Positions 32,723 through 45,905 of a DNA stretch of 64,000 nucleotides are shown one piece after another. Every line of letters begins with the position of its first letter. The first letter of the stretch is position 1. Location of the stretch: contig CM076146.1 of the NCBI GenBank assembly GCA_038025085.1, positions 17,272,001 to 17,336,000 on the forward strand, read 5' to 3'. The notes under the pieces were generated by a model. The model was not told the origin of the DNA and did no database searches. It saw only the letters and a program-made list of their open reading frames with translations. The translations under genes were made by a program, and so were the position numbers. The DNA is from Tetragonia tetragonoides (taxonomy: Eukaryota; Streptophyta; Magnoliopsida; Caryophyllales; Aizoaceae).

Positions 32723-35260
32723 TTGGACTGGACCAAAGGAAATCACAAAAGAACTGATGCTTTTGTTGATGTTAACACCACTGAATTTGTGGGAGAAGGA
32801 GGCATTGTTACTTTCACCTCCAAACAGTTTGAGCAGTTGATCAAGATGTTGCCTCAAGTGTCTCAGTCTAGTCATGCTAAGGTTCATGATGAAGATCAGA
32901 AGCATAACTTTGCAGGTATTGCTTGTCTTTCTTGTTCTTCTTCTTCTATTACAGATGAGTGGATACTGGACACAGGTGCCACTGATCACATGACAACTAT
33001 GTTCAGTAGCCTCTTGGAACCTAAATTGCTTCATAGAAAACCCAAAATTAACCTACCTAATGGTCATACTTCCGCTATTACTCATACTGGAACTGTTAAA
33101 CTTCAAAACAATTTAACTCTTCAAAATGCCTTGTTTGTTCCTTCTTTTCATTACAACTTGTTATCTGTGCCTAAACTCACCAAAGATAACAACTGCTTTG
33201 TTATTTTCTTCTCCAAATTTTTTGTTATACAGGACTTAGCCTCCATGAAAGTTCTGGGAATTGGTAGAGAAAAAGCTGGACTCTATTATCTACTGAATGT
33301 GCCTTTAAAGTCAAATTGATGCTAGGTTGCCTAATATGTTTGATTCTATCTCTGATTATCTCAAATACTCTGTACCTCATGCATATGTGAAGTATGTTAT
33401 GTCTTGTAATCACATTTGTAATAAGTGTTCTCTTGTTCAGAACTCTAATAGTCTGTGGCATCATAAGCTAGGCCACATATCAGATACTAAAATGAAACAC
33501 TTGTCTTGTGTCCCTGTTGCTGATGTAAATCAGAATTCTGATGTTTGTGTTGTGTGCCCTATGGCAAAATTTTCTAAATTGCCTTACCCTCATAGAGATT
33601 CTGTTAGTGCCAAATATTTTTGATCTTATACATCTTGATTTGTGGGGACCTTACAGAGTTCCTACTCAAAAGAAATATAGATCATTTCCTACAATTGTTG
33701 ATGACTGTAGTAGGGCCACATGGACCTTTCTACTTGTCCAAAAGTCGGATGTTTTCTCTGTTCTAAAGAATTTCCTCAAGTTTGTTTTTACTCAATTCAA
33801 GTCCACTGTCAAGATCATCAGATCTGACAATGCACTTGAACTCACTAAAGGTGCCTGTGGAGCCTTCATTGCTCAACAAGGCATCATACATTAGACTTCA
33901 TGTGTTGACAGACCTCAGCAGAATGACATAGTTGAAAGAAAACATAGACACCTTCTAGAGGTTGCAAGAGCCATTAGATTTCAGTCTTCTCTTCCTATCA
34001 CATTGTGGGGTGACTGTATTTTAACAGCCACATACATTATAAATCGTTTACCCACACCTATACTCAAAAACAAAACAGCCTATCACATTTTGTTACAAAA
34101 GAACCCCTCGTATGATCACATGAGAACCTTTGGCTGTCTTGCCATGGCCTCTAACCCCACCAGAACTACAGATAAGTTTCAGCCCAGAGGGTTCCCATGT
34201 GTTTTTCTTGGGTATCCTCAAAATCAGAAAGGCTATAAGCTCTACAACCTCACTACTCATACAACTTTTGTCTCTAGAGATGTTCAGCTCTTTAAACATA
34301 TTTTTCCTTTTCACAAAAGTACAGAAAATCAAATTCTTCAACCTTGTCCAATAGCTATGCCACATGCTACTGAGTATTCTGTTGATCATGACTCCCCTCT
34401 TGTTGCTAATGAGTCAATTTCTTCAGAGTCCCCTGTGTCTCATGTTCCTGAGTCTACTTCAGAGTCTCCTTCTGTCCCTACTCAATCTCAAATTGAGTTC
34501 ATCCCCTTTGTGTCCTCAAATGAGAGTCAAACACAAGTTCAGAGTCAATCTCATGTTTCTACTCCTAGAAGGTCTACTAGGAACACCAAGGCTCTTGCAT
34601 GGTTAGCAGATTTTGTGAGTGCTGCTGCAACTTCTACCGATTCCCAACCTTCTCAAAACCTTCACCTTGCCAATCAAGCTACTGTAACCCACATTAAACC
34701 TCAATTTCATGCTTTTCTCACCACACTTACTCAAAAAACACCTGATCTTGTTACTTTTAGGGAAGCAATAAGGGATTCTAAGTCGTCATCTGCTATGAAT
34801 CTTGAGTTGAGGGCTCTTGAAAACAACAATACTTGGGAGATAACTACTTTTCCACTTGGCAAAAAGGCTATTGGTTGCCAATGGCAATACAAAACCAAGC
34901 TCAATTCTGATGGTAGTATAGAAAGACATAAAGTCAGGCTGTTTATCAATGGGAATAGGCAGGAAAAGAGGATTGATTATGAGGAAACTTTTGCCCCTGT
35001 GGCAAAAATGGTGATTGGTAGGGCTTTGTTGGCAGTTGCTGCCATGAAGGGTTGGGATACCTGTCAAATGGATGTAAATGCCTTTTTACATGGGGATTTT
35101 GAGGAGGAAGTATACTTGACTCTCCCACAAGGTTAGGTGGGACAGGGGGAGTGTGTTCAGGAAGATGCTACATCTCAGTCCCAGCACAACCTTGTGTGTG
35201 AACTGAAGAAATCCTTGTATGGATTGAAACAAGCACCCAGACAATGGTTTGCTAAGTTGT
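32723..35260 (+). pseudogene. Element E pol, 5' portion: protease, integrase, start of RT
   Basis: Protease motif 'WILDTGATDHM' lies at about 32960-32990. GAG-pre-integrase 'LWHHKLGHISDTKMKHL' is near 33450. The integrase core includes 'HLDLWGPY', 'IIRSDNALE' and '[14 protein letters not shown]', giving the DDE residues. An RT N-terminal half follows with '[13 protein letters not shown]', '[11 protein letters not shown]' and '[10 protein letters not shown]'. Frame breaks occur near 33319, 33621 and 33892 and at TAG 35134. Coding stops at 35260 where element F is inserted after '[15 protein letters not shown]'. Confidence 0.9.
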
Positions 35261-35418
35261 TGTAATATCCCGTATATTTTGTCATTTCCATAACTTGACT
35301 TATTATATTTAGTTATCTTTTAATATGTTTATTAGTTGTTAATGTTTTATCAACTTTTAATTACTATGGGTTTGGTGGGGAAAAAAAAGAAGAAAAGAAA
35401 AGGTGTTTATAAATGCTT

Positions 35419-35684
35419 TTGACGTATATCTTCAATAAAATCCATAACCTCCACTGATATTTTGATGCGTCAGGGATCATATCAACAATCTGCAACGAGT
35501 CTGTGCAGATCGTAACCGAAGACCACTGATTTCTGATAGCCCACTGCACTCCTTTCAAGCAAGCAACTGCTTCTGCAACCATTGCTGAACTAGCATATAG
35601 AACCATATAATCAGATTCATAACAAGTCGACCCACATTCAGAGACCTCGCACCAAGCCGCAGGCCCGCAGCAGCTCTAAATTGA
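35419..35684 (-). pseudogene. RNase H-like fragment embedded in the LTR of element F
   Basis: The minus strand encodes 'AEAVACLKGVQWAIRNQ' followed by 'VTICTDSLQIVDMI', the AE...DS pattern of plant RNase H-like (RVT_3) domains found at the ends of LINE ORF2 or in free-standing plant families. In the other LTR this place has only 11 bp (GAGTTCCACCG). I see no TSD or poly(A). It is a short remnant without a complete active site and may be a capture or repair filler. Confidence 0.65.
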
Positions 35685-37426
35685 CCTCTTTCTCCCTTTC
35701 TCTATCAATTTGTTTTGTTTTCTCCTATAACCCATAAATAGATTTTCCTAGAAAGAGAAAACCCATCCAAAAACCCATCCAAATTAAGGAAACCCCCCTA
35801 TGTTAACCGACTTCCCCTTCCTCCCTTTTAAACTCTTCTGTTTCATTTTGCTTGTAAAAGGAAATGGGTACAAAAACAAAACAAAAACCCACACCACCAT
35901 CACTACGCATCACCACCATCACTACGCGTCACCATCGTCGATCACAGCACCAATCGTTGCTCGCCACTAAAGATCACCATCAGCACCAGCAATATCGTCT
36001 GTCGTCACACATCACCACACACAGCTCCACCACGACACGACCCACCAGCACACCAGCCCAGTAGCCGCTCAACTCAGGCCACCACTCTTGCCACCTAGAA
36101 TCAGCCACCACCAACGCACCTCTATTCCCCAATTTAATTGGTTAGGTATTCAATTAGACCCTAGCCCTAATTTAGTTCAATTCAATTTATTGAAATAGAA
36201 AACCTAGAACTCAAATTACTGTCTGTTATTTGTAAACTTGTAGATATTGAAGTATTAGCTAGTGCGTATCGCGAATTAAGAGCTCAACCTTATCGAAGGA
36301 CCCTAAGGTAACTACGTCTATTACGTCAGGTTCATTTTACATTTATTTTGAGCCTAACTATGTGTATTTATGAGTTATGATTGAATTTTGGGTTCTATGT
36401 GAATTAGGGGAGTTATAATAGGTAAAATAGTAAACTTTTATATGAAATTCAGTTTTCCTTTGTTACAGTACAAGTTGGAATTGCTCTAAATGTGTGAGTA
36501 GATTATAGAAGCGTGTGGTTGGGAAAACATATAGCTTACGTGAGCTTATTTATGTTACTGTCAGTGTAGTTTATATCAAAACAAGTTGGATTCTTTTGTG
36601 TATGTCATGTTTACATGGGAAGAATTGGATTAGTGATTTGTTAAGTGTCTACTGTCCAGCAATTAAACATGTGAGTAAAGAAGATTTTGAGAGCTCTGTT
36701 TTAATGATTGAAAAGGGAGTTATATGGTACAAATAGTATTTATATGCAGATGTGTTCCAGTGCGTTAAAGGGTTGATTATTTTTAGATGCCTTGATCAGT
36801 TAACTTTTATGTGTATTAATGAGCAGAGATGGATGAAGGTTGTGAGGATGTGTATAGTAGTGCTTTTATGCTAAATTTTAATGAATCAAATTGTATTACC
36901 TCTTTTATTTAATGAGCTGAATTGAAGTGCTGTAATGTTATTATCTCTATATGATTTTTAGTTTCAGCTAGCTAAGTTTAAAGAAAAAGAAAATAAAGTT
37001 ATTGTTTGATGTATAAATGGATGACTAGCCTATCGAATGAGTTTTGTGATATGTTAGTAAGTACTGATAAAGAGAATGATATTTAAAGTGCTCTTGTGGT
37101 ACGAGCTTAAGAAGAAAGATATGAGCTAAGTATATGACGTAATGTGAACACGTTTTAAGAAACAAAAGAAATGCAGAGCTTTTAAGATACCAAATCAGAT
37201 ATGAAAAGAAGAAAGAATGCTGATATGGTTGTTACTACAAACTTGCTAGTGAATATGTTAGTAGTTATGTGATGTGTTGTGCTAATGTCATAAGATACAA
37301 AAGAAATGAAAAGCTACTTAAGCTACTAATAACGTAAAGTGGAAGATGGCTCTGGGTAGTAGGAACCTATGTGTAATCCAGATGTGTTATATGGGAGACG
37401 TCACCAGAGCTGAGTTGAGCTACCGT

Positions 37427-37530
37427 CCCCAGTTGTGACCTAGCCCCAGTTGTGGCTATAACCCCCAGTTGTGGTCAGCAGGTGTAGCACATTTGGCCCC
37501 CAGTTGTGGCTTGGACCCCAGTTGTGGTCA
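37427..37530 (+). repeat. CCCCAGTTGTGG motif cluster, 5 copies (5' LTR of F)
   Basis: Five near-copies of CCCCAGTTGTGGY with spacers of a few to about 25 bp. A four-copy degenerate version lies at 48478-48565 in the other LTR. Confidence 0.85.
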
Positions 37531-38247
37531 AGGGTTTAAACGCCTCAAGATGCGGCGGCCCTAGGAACCTCTCCCTTATGCCCATCTCAGTAATGCAAGA
37601 TTAAAAATAAAAGTTATTAAGATATCCCTAGTATAGAGGATATCTAGAAAGAAGTTACTTGTTTTTAGTACTATCATTGGTATTCTCTTTAGTTGTATAA
37701 GTGTATGGTGTTTATATTAAGTTAAGTTTGCTAAAGACTAATTAGGATCTCTTGTTTGATTAAATTGAAGCATGTTTATACGTTTAGACTTGAATTGAAT
37801 TTAGAATGATCTTTACGTACTAGATGTGAGTTACGAGCTCTGCTGACGTTGCATAATCTCACCTTTTTGCAGATTGAAGTTTATGTATATACAGATGCCA
37901 GTGAGGAACGTTTCAGATTAGAAGTGTGCAAGAAAATAATAGTTTGTTCTTTTAGTAAGCTAATTAAGTTGTAATAGTTAGACCACCTAGAATAGTTTGG
38001 ATTATTATTAGTTTTCAGTTAAAGAGCCTTACACTCATTCGTATGAGTGAGTGTGGTGGTAGCGCCCCGAATGTTATTAGAGTCTTCCGCTGGGTTGATT
38101 GGATTTTGTTTTATATTTTTGTTAAGCGGGTTTTAACAAGTCTTTTAGACTGGTTTATTCAGTTTACAAACGGAAGTCCGCCGAATTTTCGGCTCGAGTT
38201 TGTTTATTTTTATTTATTTATTTTATTAGAAAATTTGGGGTGTTACA

Positions 38248-40958
38248 AAGTGGTATCAGAGCAATTCGCACTTGGTGTCAACGCAAGGATCCTTTTGATC
38301 TAAGCGTGAAAGAAATTGTAGGATGAAATGGATTAAGAAAGACTAGGTGAATTAAAGACCTTAGGTATAAAAATGGAGAAGCAGTCCATGAGTGTGAGTG
38401 GATAGAATTTGCTTATGCTTTGCTATGCTTGACATGATTTATGAAATTAAACTTAGATGTTATCCGTTTCCATGTGTTCTAAATGGATGTTTTTATGTTC
38501 GTTTTTGGAAACATGATTTACATGTTATAGATCAGCAAGATTGTATGTATTAGTTGTTGAGATTCATAAACTACTTTTCTTTTATGGCCATGAATACGTT
38601 TTATTGTGAGTAGTTTTAGTATTTAAAAAAAAGAAGAATGATATGAGCCTACGTGTTGGCTAATGAAGTTAATGAAGTGGCTAATGAAGTTAATGAAGAG
38701 CTAATATATGAATATCTTTAACCGATCCATCAGATATGGATAAGTGAATGAGCTAATGAGCATTGGATGTCTTTGCTGGGTTTGGAATTATTTTTAGTTT
38801 TGAAGCCAACTTTGTCTATGACGTGTCTTACAGATTTTCTATCAATGATTACTCGTGGGTACTGCTTTTACTTGTGTGTACTTTGTTACATGTTAAAGGT
38901 CACATGTTCCATAAGAGACTACTTATTTGATCCACAGTAAAATCTATGAGAGTGAAAGACGAGTGCAGAGTTTGATAATGTGATCTTTGTGGTGATTTGT
39001 TTCTAAGTTCATTGATCTAGTCTATGAATTAGAATTGGACCTCCATGTCAACAATGATTGTCTATACAGAACGCATCCAGATGATGATTCATGACATATC
39101 AAAGTTTTTTTAGAGACTACGTGCATTGTGTTTTAAATGTTGAATTTTATGTGTTACTAACTTTCTGTTAGTAGGGAAAAAAAATAATAAAAATAAAAAA
39201 TAAAAAAATGAAGTGTTCTTTTATATGTATTTGGTGGTCTCCAATGGCAATAGGTATTATATGATTTCTATAGTATGAATTATGCTAGGAATTACTCAAG
39301 TAGGGCCAAACTAGGACCAGACTCTTAATTCATAGGAGTCTAGATTTGTTGTATGAAACTGACGCTTAGGTTGAGTATTACAGTGAATGGGTTTGGAAGA
39401 AAGGGTATCAGTTTGATAGTGAAGTGATGCTCATAACTAGTAGTTGGTATTAACACAGAGTATGTGTAGTTACATTTGAATCTTAGTTTGTAGATTGGGT
39501 TCTAGAGGCCGGTCTGAGTCGAATCGATTTGAAAAGTAACTAATGATACTTGAGTCCTAGCTTTCGAAGCATCATTATGAAGGTAGACTTTGGGAGATTT
39601 GATGAATTAAACATTTGGAGCTATTTCATGGGTATTGACAACTGTATCAGTAGCTTTCATAACCACCTTGTTAAGGTGTGATGATAGATGAGGTTCAAGG
39701 CCTATATAGTATTTGGAGTTTTGCCATAATATAATATGGTGACTTATGAGCTAAGTGTATTTGCTTGTTATATGAATTAATGTTTGGTGTGAAGGAGAGA
39801 AAATTAAGCGGAGTAGGTTGTAGTCGTATATGTTTGTAAGTGTATTGTAAAGGATACAATGAGATAGAAGGCTTGAGGTTAAATAATGTTTGAAACATCA
39901 TAATGGAAAAGAATGTGTGGAAGAGCTGAGTATGAGGGATTGATTTATGAATTAAGAGTATATATGGTGTATTTATATGAAGAATAGTGAAAATAAGATG
40001 TGACCCTCGGGAGCTATGTACGTACTAATGTATTTCATTTCGCTGAAGTTTAGATATAGTTGAGCACTTTGAGTATATACTTGGTGGTAAATCTTGCACG
40101 GACACACTATTAGGTGCCCACTATAGGAGGGATTTTGAGGAACCACATCATATTCGTAAAATCTGTCTGATCGAATCAGGAAAGAGATGTTGTAGGGTCA
40201 CATTCGAGGACATTTTTCTGCATGTTTTAGCCAGATTTTGTAGGGCGTGTCTTCATAGAAGTTATAGCCCTATGAGTTAGGGATCTACAGAAACTGGAAG
40301 CACTAAAAGATCAACTTTGGTTTGGAAATTACAGCTGTTTTTGTGAAGTCTGTGCATTCAATAGGCGAAAATCGTACAGTTGAATTCAGAATCAGTTTTA
40401 CTGGACTTCCCTATGTGATATGTGAGAGCTCTTCTGCTGTAGTTCTGGGTCATTAAGTGAATTTTGTTTTAGGATTCCAATTTAGTTTGAAAGGATGATT
40501 ATCATGTAACTTATGGGCTTTCAGTCAGGAGCTTTCAACGGTCAGGTTGAAGAGAAATGTTAGGTTTGCTTATGCAGCTCTTTCTAGAAGTGATACTATA
40601 TGAGAATGTCTAGGGAGCGAATTTGATATTGATGACAGATCTGACACTTGTGTTTGGAAGGTACTTCATGTTTTAGTATATGGATGCAGACCCACATATA
40701 CCTTTTGTGTCTACCTCTAGCGTGTTATGATAGACAAAAGTAGTAGTAGACAGAACAAAGGATGATCGGAGTGCGCAGCAAAAGCATAGTAATTCGTTTA
40801 TGATTAAGTTGTTATGTGCTTTTGCCACTATGTTTCTTTTAAGTTTTGATTTTCGGGACGGAAATCTATTAAGGGGGATAGAGTGTGAAACCCCATATTT
40901 TCTACAAAGTTATTTTCCGCAAGTTTCGAGGACGAAACTTTTAGTAAGGAGGGTAGAA
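38248..40958 (+). other. Non-coding interior of element F
   Basis: It starts with the PBS (TGGTATCAGAGCA at 38251-38263) and ends with a purine-rich stretch next to the 3' LTR (40944-40958). All frames are closed within about 90 codons and I recognise no gag, protease, RT or integrase motif. The last 100 bp resemble the 3' end of a Tekay-type polyprotein and PPT region. Confidence 0.8.
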
Positions 40959-41232
40959 TGTAATATCCCGTATATTTTGTCATTTTCATGACTTGACCTA
41001 TTATATTTAGTTATCTTTTAATATGTTTATTAATTGTTAATGTTTTATCAACTTTTAATTAGCTATGGGTTTGGTGGGGAAAAAAAAGAAGAAAAAAAAA
41101 AGTGTTTATAAATGCTTGAGTTCCACCGCCTCTTTCTCCCTTTCTCTTTCAGTTTGTTTTGTTTTCTCCTATAACCCATAAATAGATTTTCCTAGAAAGA
41201 GAAAACCCATCCGAAAACCCACCAAATTAAGG

Positions 41233-41288
41233 AAACCCCCCTATGTTAACCGACTTCCCCAAACCCCCCTATGTTAACCGACTTCCCC
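41233..41288 (+). repeat. 28-bp tandem duplication
   Basis: Two identical units beginning AAACCCCCCTATGTTAACC, at 41233-41260 and 41261-41288. The 5' LTR of F has a single unit near 35793. Confidence 0.92.
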
Positions 41289-41698
41289 TTCCTCCCTTTT
41301 AAACTCTTCTGTTTCATTTTGCTTGTAAAAGGAAATGGGTACAAAAACAAAACAAAAACCCACACCATCAACATCACGCATCACCACCATCACTACGCGT
41401 CACTATCGTCAATCACAGCACTAATCGTTGTTCGCCACTAAAGATCACCATCTGCACCAGCAACATCGTCTGTCGTCACACATCACCACACACAGCTCTA
41501 CCACGACACGACCCACCAGCACACCAGCCCAGTAGCCGCTCAACTCAGGCCAACCACTCTTGCCACCTAGAATCAGCCACCATCAACGCACCTCTGTTCC
41601 CCAATTTAATTGGTTAGATATTCAATTAGACCCTAGCCCTAATTTAGTTCAACTCAATTTATTTGAAATAGAAAACCTAGAACTCGAATTTTTTTTGG

Positions 41699-42409
41699 TG
41701 TTGGAAAGAATGCCAAGCTTCAAGATATTTGCAAGTGGGTTTCTCTTTGTGAGTAAAAGGTTTTGTTCCACATTGATAGTTTTACAAAAGGTTCATTGGT
41801 TTATATACTCCAATGTTTTAGTATGGTTTAGTTGAGTTGGAAAGGAGACTCTCCCACGCGCGCGCCGCCGCCGTCGTCCGTCCGGTTCGGGACACGTGCG
41901 CGGTGTGGTGGGGCCTTCTTTTCTTTTTGGGCCGGGTCGTAACTGAGAATCCAGGTTTATGAGATTCGCCAGTTACGAATCCAACTCTTCAGTTGTTCAA
42001 AACAAAACGTTCCGATTTCGTTTTAATGGCATCCCTTGATTTTCTCCATGGTTTAATGACTGGCTTGATTACACCAGTTACAGAATCTTCTTCTTTGGTT
42101 ATTTATTTGCTGAATGTTGTATCAGTTTGATATACAAAAAAAACCGATTTTCTTCCACCAAAAACCAACTGGGCAGTATTGTTTTCTAGAGTTCCATCTC
42201 TTCCATTCCGAGTGCACGGAATAGAGGAGCGTTGTGCTAATTTTGGGGGGCGACGCCTTGTTCTGACTGCACTAGTCCGGACGAAATCGCTTCTAAGGCA
42301 GTGGCCTTCGTACCACGACACAACAATTTATTTTACAGTAAATCATTCGGCCCACATTCATTCTTGTTTTCTTTGTTTAATTTTGGTTTTACAGTAGTAT
42401 TTTCTAACA
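41699..42409 (+). mobile_element. Solo LTR H inside the 3' tail of LINE G
   Basis: A 711-bp unit starts TGTTGGAAAG and ends TTTTCTAACA, matching inverted ends apart from two bases, and is bracketed by TTTGG at 41694-41698 and 42410-42414. It has no interior. A TATA-like TTATATACT lies at 41801. A GC-rich block (41857-41900, GCGCGCGCCGCC type) contrasts with the surroundings. Such a solo LTR arises by LTR-LTR recombination. Superfamily is undetermined; the style suggests copia. Strand follows the TATA and is tentative. Confidence 0.82.
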
Positions 42410-42628
42410 TTTGGTAACAAATTAAGAGTATTATTATTACCAAACAGACAACCATTACAAAGCTTTCCTAGGCTTCACATCATGCGAAACCAAAAGATAA
42501 GCTCAACTAAGCAAAAGTTCAATAAAACTACGCACACTAACAGTTTTCTTACAAGCAAAAACATATTGAACTCTATTACAAATACTGAATTTAATTAGCT
42601 CTAAAATTTTCAGTGGAGTAGACCGGAG

Positions 42629-45600
42629 TCATTGATGCAGTCTTCTATTCCTTTCCATCCAGACTGCATATACCACCGCGGCCACTGCTGCACAAGCAGC
42701 ATGCTTCTTTATTCTTGGCCATGTAGCTCTATTTATCCATCTGAGCATCCCCTGCAGGTCAGTCTTATACTGTCTAATACCCAGCCAATCAAACACCAGT
42801 TTTAGTATCTCCCGAGTAAAAGGGCAGAGGCAAAACAGATGAGCATTGCTCTCATCTCCAGCGTTGCATAAACAGCAAATAGGATCAACCCCCTGAATCT
42901 GAATTCTCACCAATCTGTCCTTAGTCAGTAACCTATTCAAGGTTGCCAACCAAAGGATAAAAGCATGCTTAGGAGAGGAAGTTCTGCACCAAATCTCCAT
43001 TGCCCTAGGCAGTTTTGGATCACTACCCTTGCGCCATTTGTAGCCACTGTTGATTGTATAATTCCCAGTTTTGTGTTGCCCCCAAACTGTCTCTTGAGTA
43101 TAGCCAAGTTTAAACTTCCATTTAAGCTTATTTATTTTCTGCCAATACCAGCTATTTCCCCCCTTGGCTTCATATTCCCAGAAGTGTTTCTGTTTCATAT
43201 AAATGGAGTGAACCCATTTAACTCATAAAATATCTTGCTTAGAAGCCACTGCCCATATGTGCTTACCTATTGCAGCAGTGTTCCATACTTTGCATCTTTT
43301 AACATTCAAGCCCCCTGCAGCTTTGGTTTGCTAGGGTACTTTCTTCTCATCTTGCCCCCATAGGAATTTCCAGCAGATCTGCTCCACTTTATGCACAATA
43401 TGCTGTGGCAAAATGAACATGGATGCCCAGTACACCTGCAGAGAAAAGCGAACTGAATTGACCAATTGGCACCTCCCTGCATAGGATAAGTGCCTACTGG
43501 TCCAGCAACGAATTCTTGCATCAATCCTATCCAACAAAATCTGGCAATCAGTTTTCTTCCATTTTGTGGGGGATAGAGGTAGCCCTAGGTACTTCATAGG
43601 GAAATCACCCTTCACAAAACCAGTAATATTAAGTATCCTCCCTTCCAATTCTTCCTCAATCAATTCCTGCAGTATATATACAGGACTTCATAGCATTGCC
43701 ACAAAGTCCAGAGGTCTCTGTTCCATACATTTGTGTAAAATACTCACCGAGTCAATGTCACCTCTACGGAAGAGAGCAGAAGATCATCTGCAAAACAAAG
43801 ACTTGCCAGCTTCAAAGGTTTGCATTGTGGATGGAAATTAAATGAAGGTACTGGTGCTTCTTTTTGGATAATCCTTGTAAGGTATTCCATAGCTAAAACA
43901 AATAGAAGGGGAGAGATGGGGTCTCCCTGTCTCAGCCCTCTCCCACCCTTGAAATAGCCACATAATTCTCCGTTGATAACCACAGAGAAACTTGTGGTCA
44001 TCATGCAAGTCTGGATCCAGGTGCAAAATTTACTTGGGAACCCAAATTCAACAAGAATTTCCATCATAAATCTCCAGCTGACAGTATCATAGGCCTTTCT
44101 TAAATCTATTTTCATCAAGCACCTTCTGGATGTGTCCTTTCTTCCATATAATCTGATAATATCCTGGCTAATTAGTGCATTATGAGCTATTGATCTCCCT
44201 TAAACAAAAGCTCCCTGGTTATCATTCACAAGCACTGGAAATATCTCCTTCAATCTCGTGCATAACAGTTTTGAAATCCCTTTATAAAGTACATTGCAGC
44301 ATGCTAAGGCCTGAATTCTGCAGCAGTACATGCATTTTCAGTCTTTGGGACCAATGCTATTGCAGTTGAGTTCACACTTTTTCAGGAGCTTCCCTGTCTT
44401 GAAAATTCCTGAGTTGCAGCTATGATATCTTCTCCTATTATGTTCCATGCTGCCTTGAAAAAACCACCACTATACCCATCTGGCCCTGGGCTTTTCATAT
44501 TTGGAATAGAGAAGAAAGCCTTCTTTATTTCCTCTCCAGTAAAAGAAGCTATGAGTTTCACCTGCTGTGAGATATTAAGCACTGGACCATTGCCTATTAT
44601 CCCCTCTTCTATATGTGTTCTAGCTGCTGGCTTGCCAAGCATGTCAGTGAAATAGTCCACAAAATGATTCACAACCTTATCATGATCGGTGGTTCTGATG
44701 CCATCTTTATCAACAACTGAGGAAATCTTCCCCTTATGTCTTCTCTGCTTGATAACTGAATGGAAGTAGGCTGAATTTGAATCCCCCAGTTTAATCCAAT
44801 CAACTTTGCTCTTTTGTTGTAAAAGCTTTTCTACAGATACATTAAACTTAATAAATCTCCTCCTGACATCTCTCTCTCTCTCTCTCTCTCTGAGCTGCAA
44901 CAACAGTTCAGTAGGAGAGCTATGCACCTGTTCTTGAGCCACTTGCATCTCAGCTCTGGCTCTCTCAAGTTGCCCTATAATATCATAATATTGATTTCTG
45001 TGTAGCTTCTTCAACAACCCCTTAGGTATCTTCATCTTCTGTGTTATCTGAAACATCTTGCACCCTTCAATCTTAGAATCCCATGATTTATGGCCAAGTG
45101 ATGAGAATTGTGGATCATCAACCCACATGTCACAAAATTTGAAAGGCTGGGCACCCCTTCTAGTCTGATTACCAAAGGATACAGCTGCTGGTGATGAGTG
45201 GTCTGAGACCTCTTCAACCATGAATAAAGCTTCAGAATCAACATACTCATGTATCCAAGTACCATTCACAAGCACCCTTTCTAACTTAGACCAAGATCTA
45301 TCCCTATCCTGCTGCTTATTGCTCCAGGTATACTTACATCCTGACCACTTGAGATCCTGCAACTGACAACTCTACAACATCTCTAAAATCTCTAATATCA
45401 GCATATGTGAGGAATGCCACCCAGTCTCTCCTCAGTGTCAAGCATACATTTGAAATCCCCCATTAGAATCCAAGGCAGTAACATATTACTATGCAAAGCT
45501 TTCAATTCACTCCATAAATCAAATCTTTTAGGTGCAACATTAAAAGCATAAATACAACAGGCTTCAAAAGTTTTACCTATTGTTTTATGTGTAATGTTGC

Positions 45601-45905
45601 AATGAATCATCTGAGCAGATTCAGATATAATCTGGACATGGAAGATATCAGGTCTCCAAAACAACCAAATTCTCCCCAAATGGTGACTTTTATGGTTCAT
45701 GAAGCATTCCCATCCTTCACAAACTCGAGCACAACTTTCTGCAAATTTTTTGATTTTTATTTTGGTTTCTACCAGACAACAAAAAACCAAAATTATTCTT
45801 TTTGCAGAAGAGAGAAACCTCCCTCTGTTTATTTGGCCAATTCAGGCCACGCACATTCCATGCAAGGAGCCTATCCATGACCATCTGGGATGGGCCCCTG
45901 ATCAT
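42629..45905 (-). pseudogene. LINE G ORF2: endonuclease, reverse transcriptase, zf-RVT
   Basis: The minus strand starts near 45905 with 'LLAWNVRGLNW', the APE-type endonuclease opening. 45790-45398 has 'LVETKI' and 'WILMGDFKCML' (MGDFN is usual, here Asn to Lys). 45362-44382 contains 'SDHSSPAAV' and the linker to RT. 44118-43744 holds 'KIDLRKAYDTVSW', 'GLRQGDPISPLLF' and FADD (43794-43783). 43663-43331 carries 'MKYLGLPLSP'. 43198-42629 is the zf-RVT domain. Several stops and frameshifts (for example near 45790, 45398, 44382, 43744 and 43331) inactivate it. ORF2 would nick target DNA and copy the RNA in place. Confidence 0.9.
44871..44893. repeat. (CT)n microsatellite in LINE G
   Basis: An uninterrupted CT run in the minus-strand coding frame, giving an Arg-Glu repeat in ORF2. 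Confidence 0.85.

Larger units (their letters stand above)
35261..38247 (+). repeat. 5' LTR of element F
   Basis: 2987 bp. It holds a 266-bp segment (35419-35684) absent from the 3' LTR, and a CCCCAGTTGTGG-type repeat cluster at 37427-37530. The uninterrupted 36201-36217 (AACCTAGAACTCAAATT) is the empty site of LINE G. Confidence 0.92.

Noticed and set aside
34093..34389. Minus-strand frames opposite copia pol (34093-34389, 34731-35128)
   Set aside because: Antisense shadows of the RT and integrase frame with no own motif.
36515..36736. 73-codon plus-strand frame in the LTR of element F, and similar short LTR frames (38043-38303, 48426-48629)
   Set aside because: They occur in LTR sequence, are not matched by open frames in the other LTR (or only partly), and have no domain.
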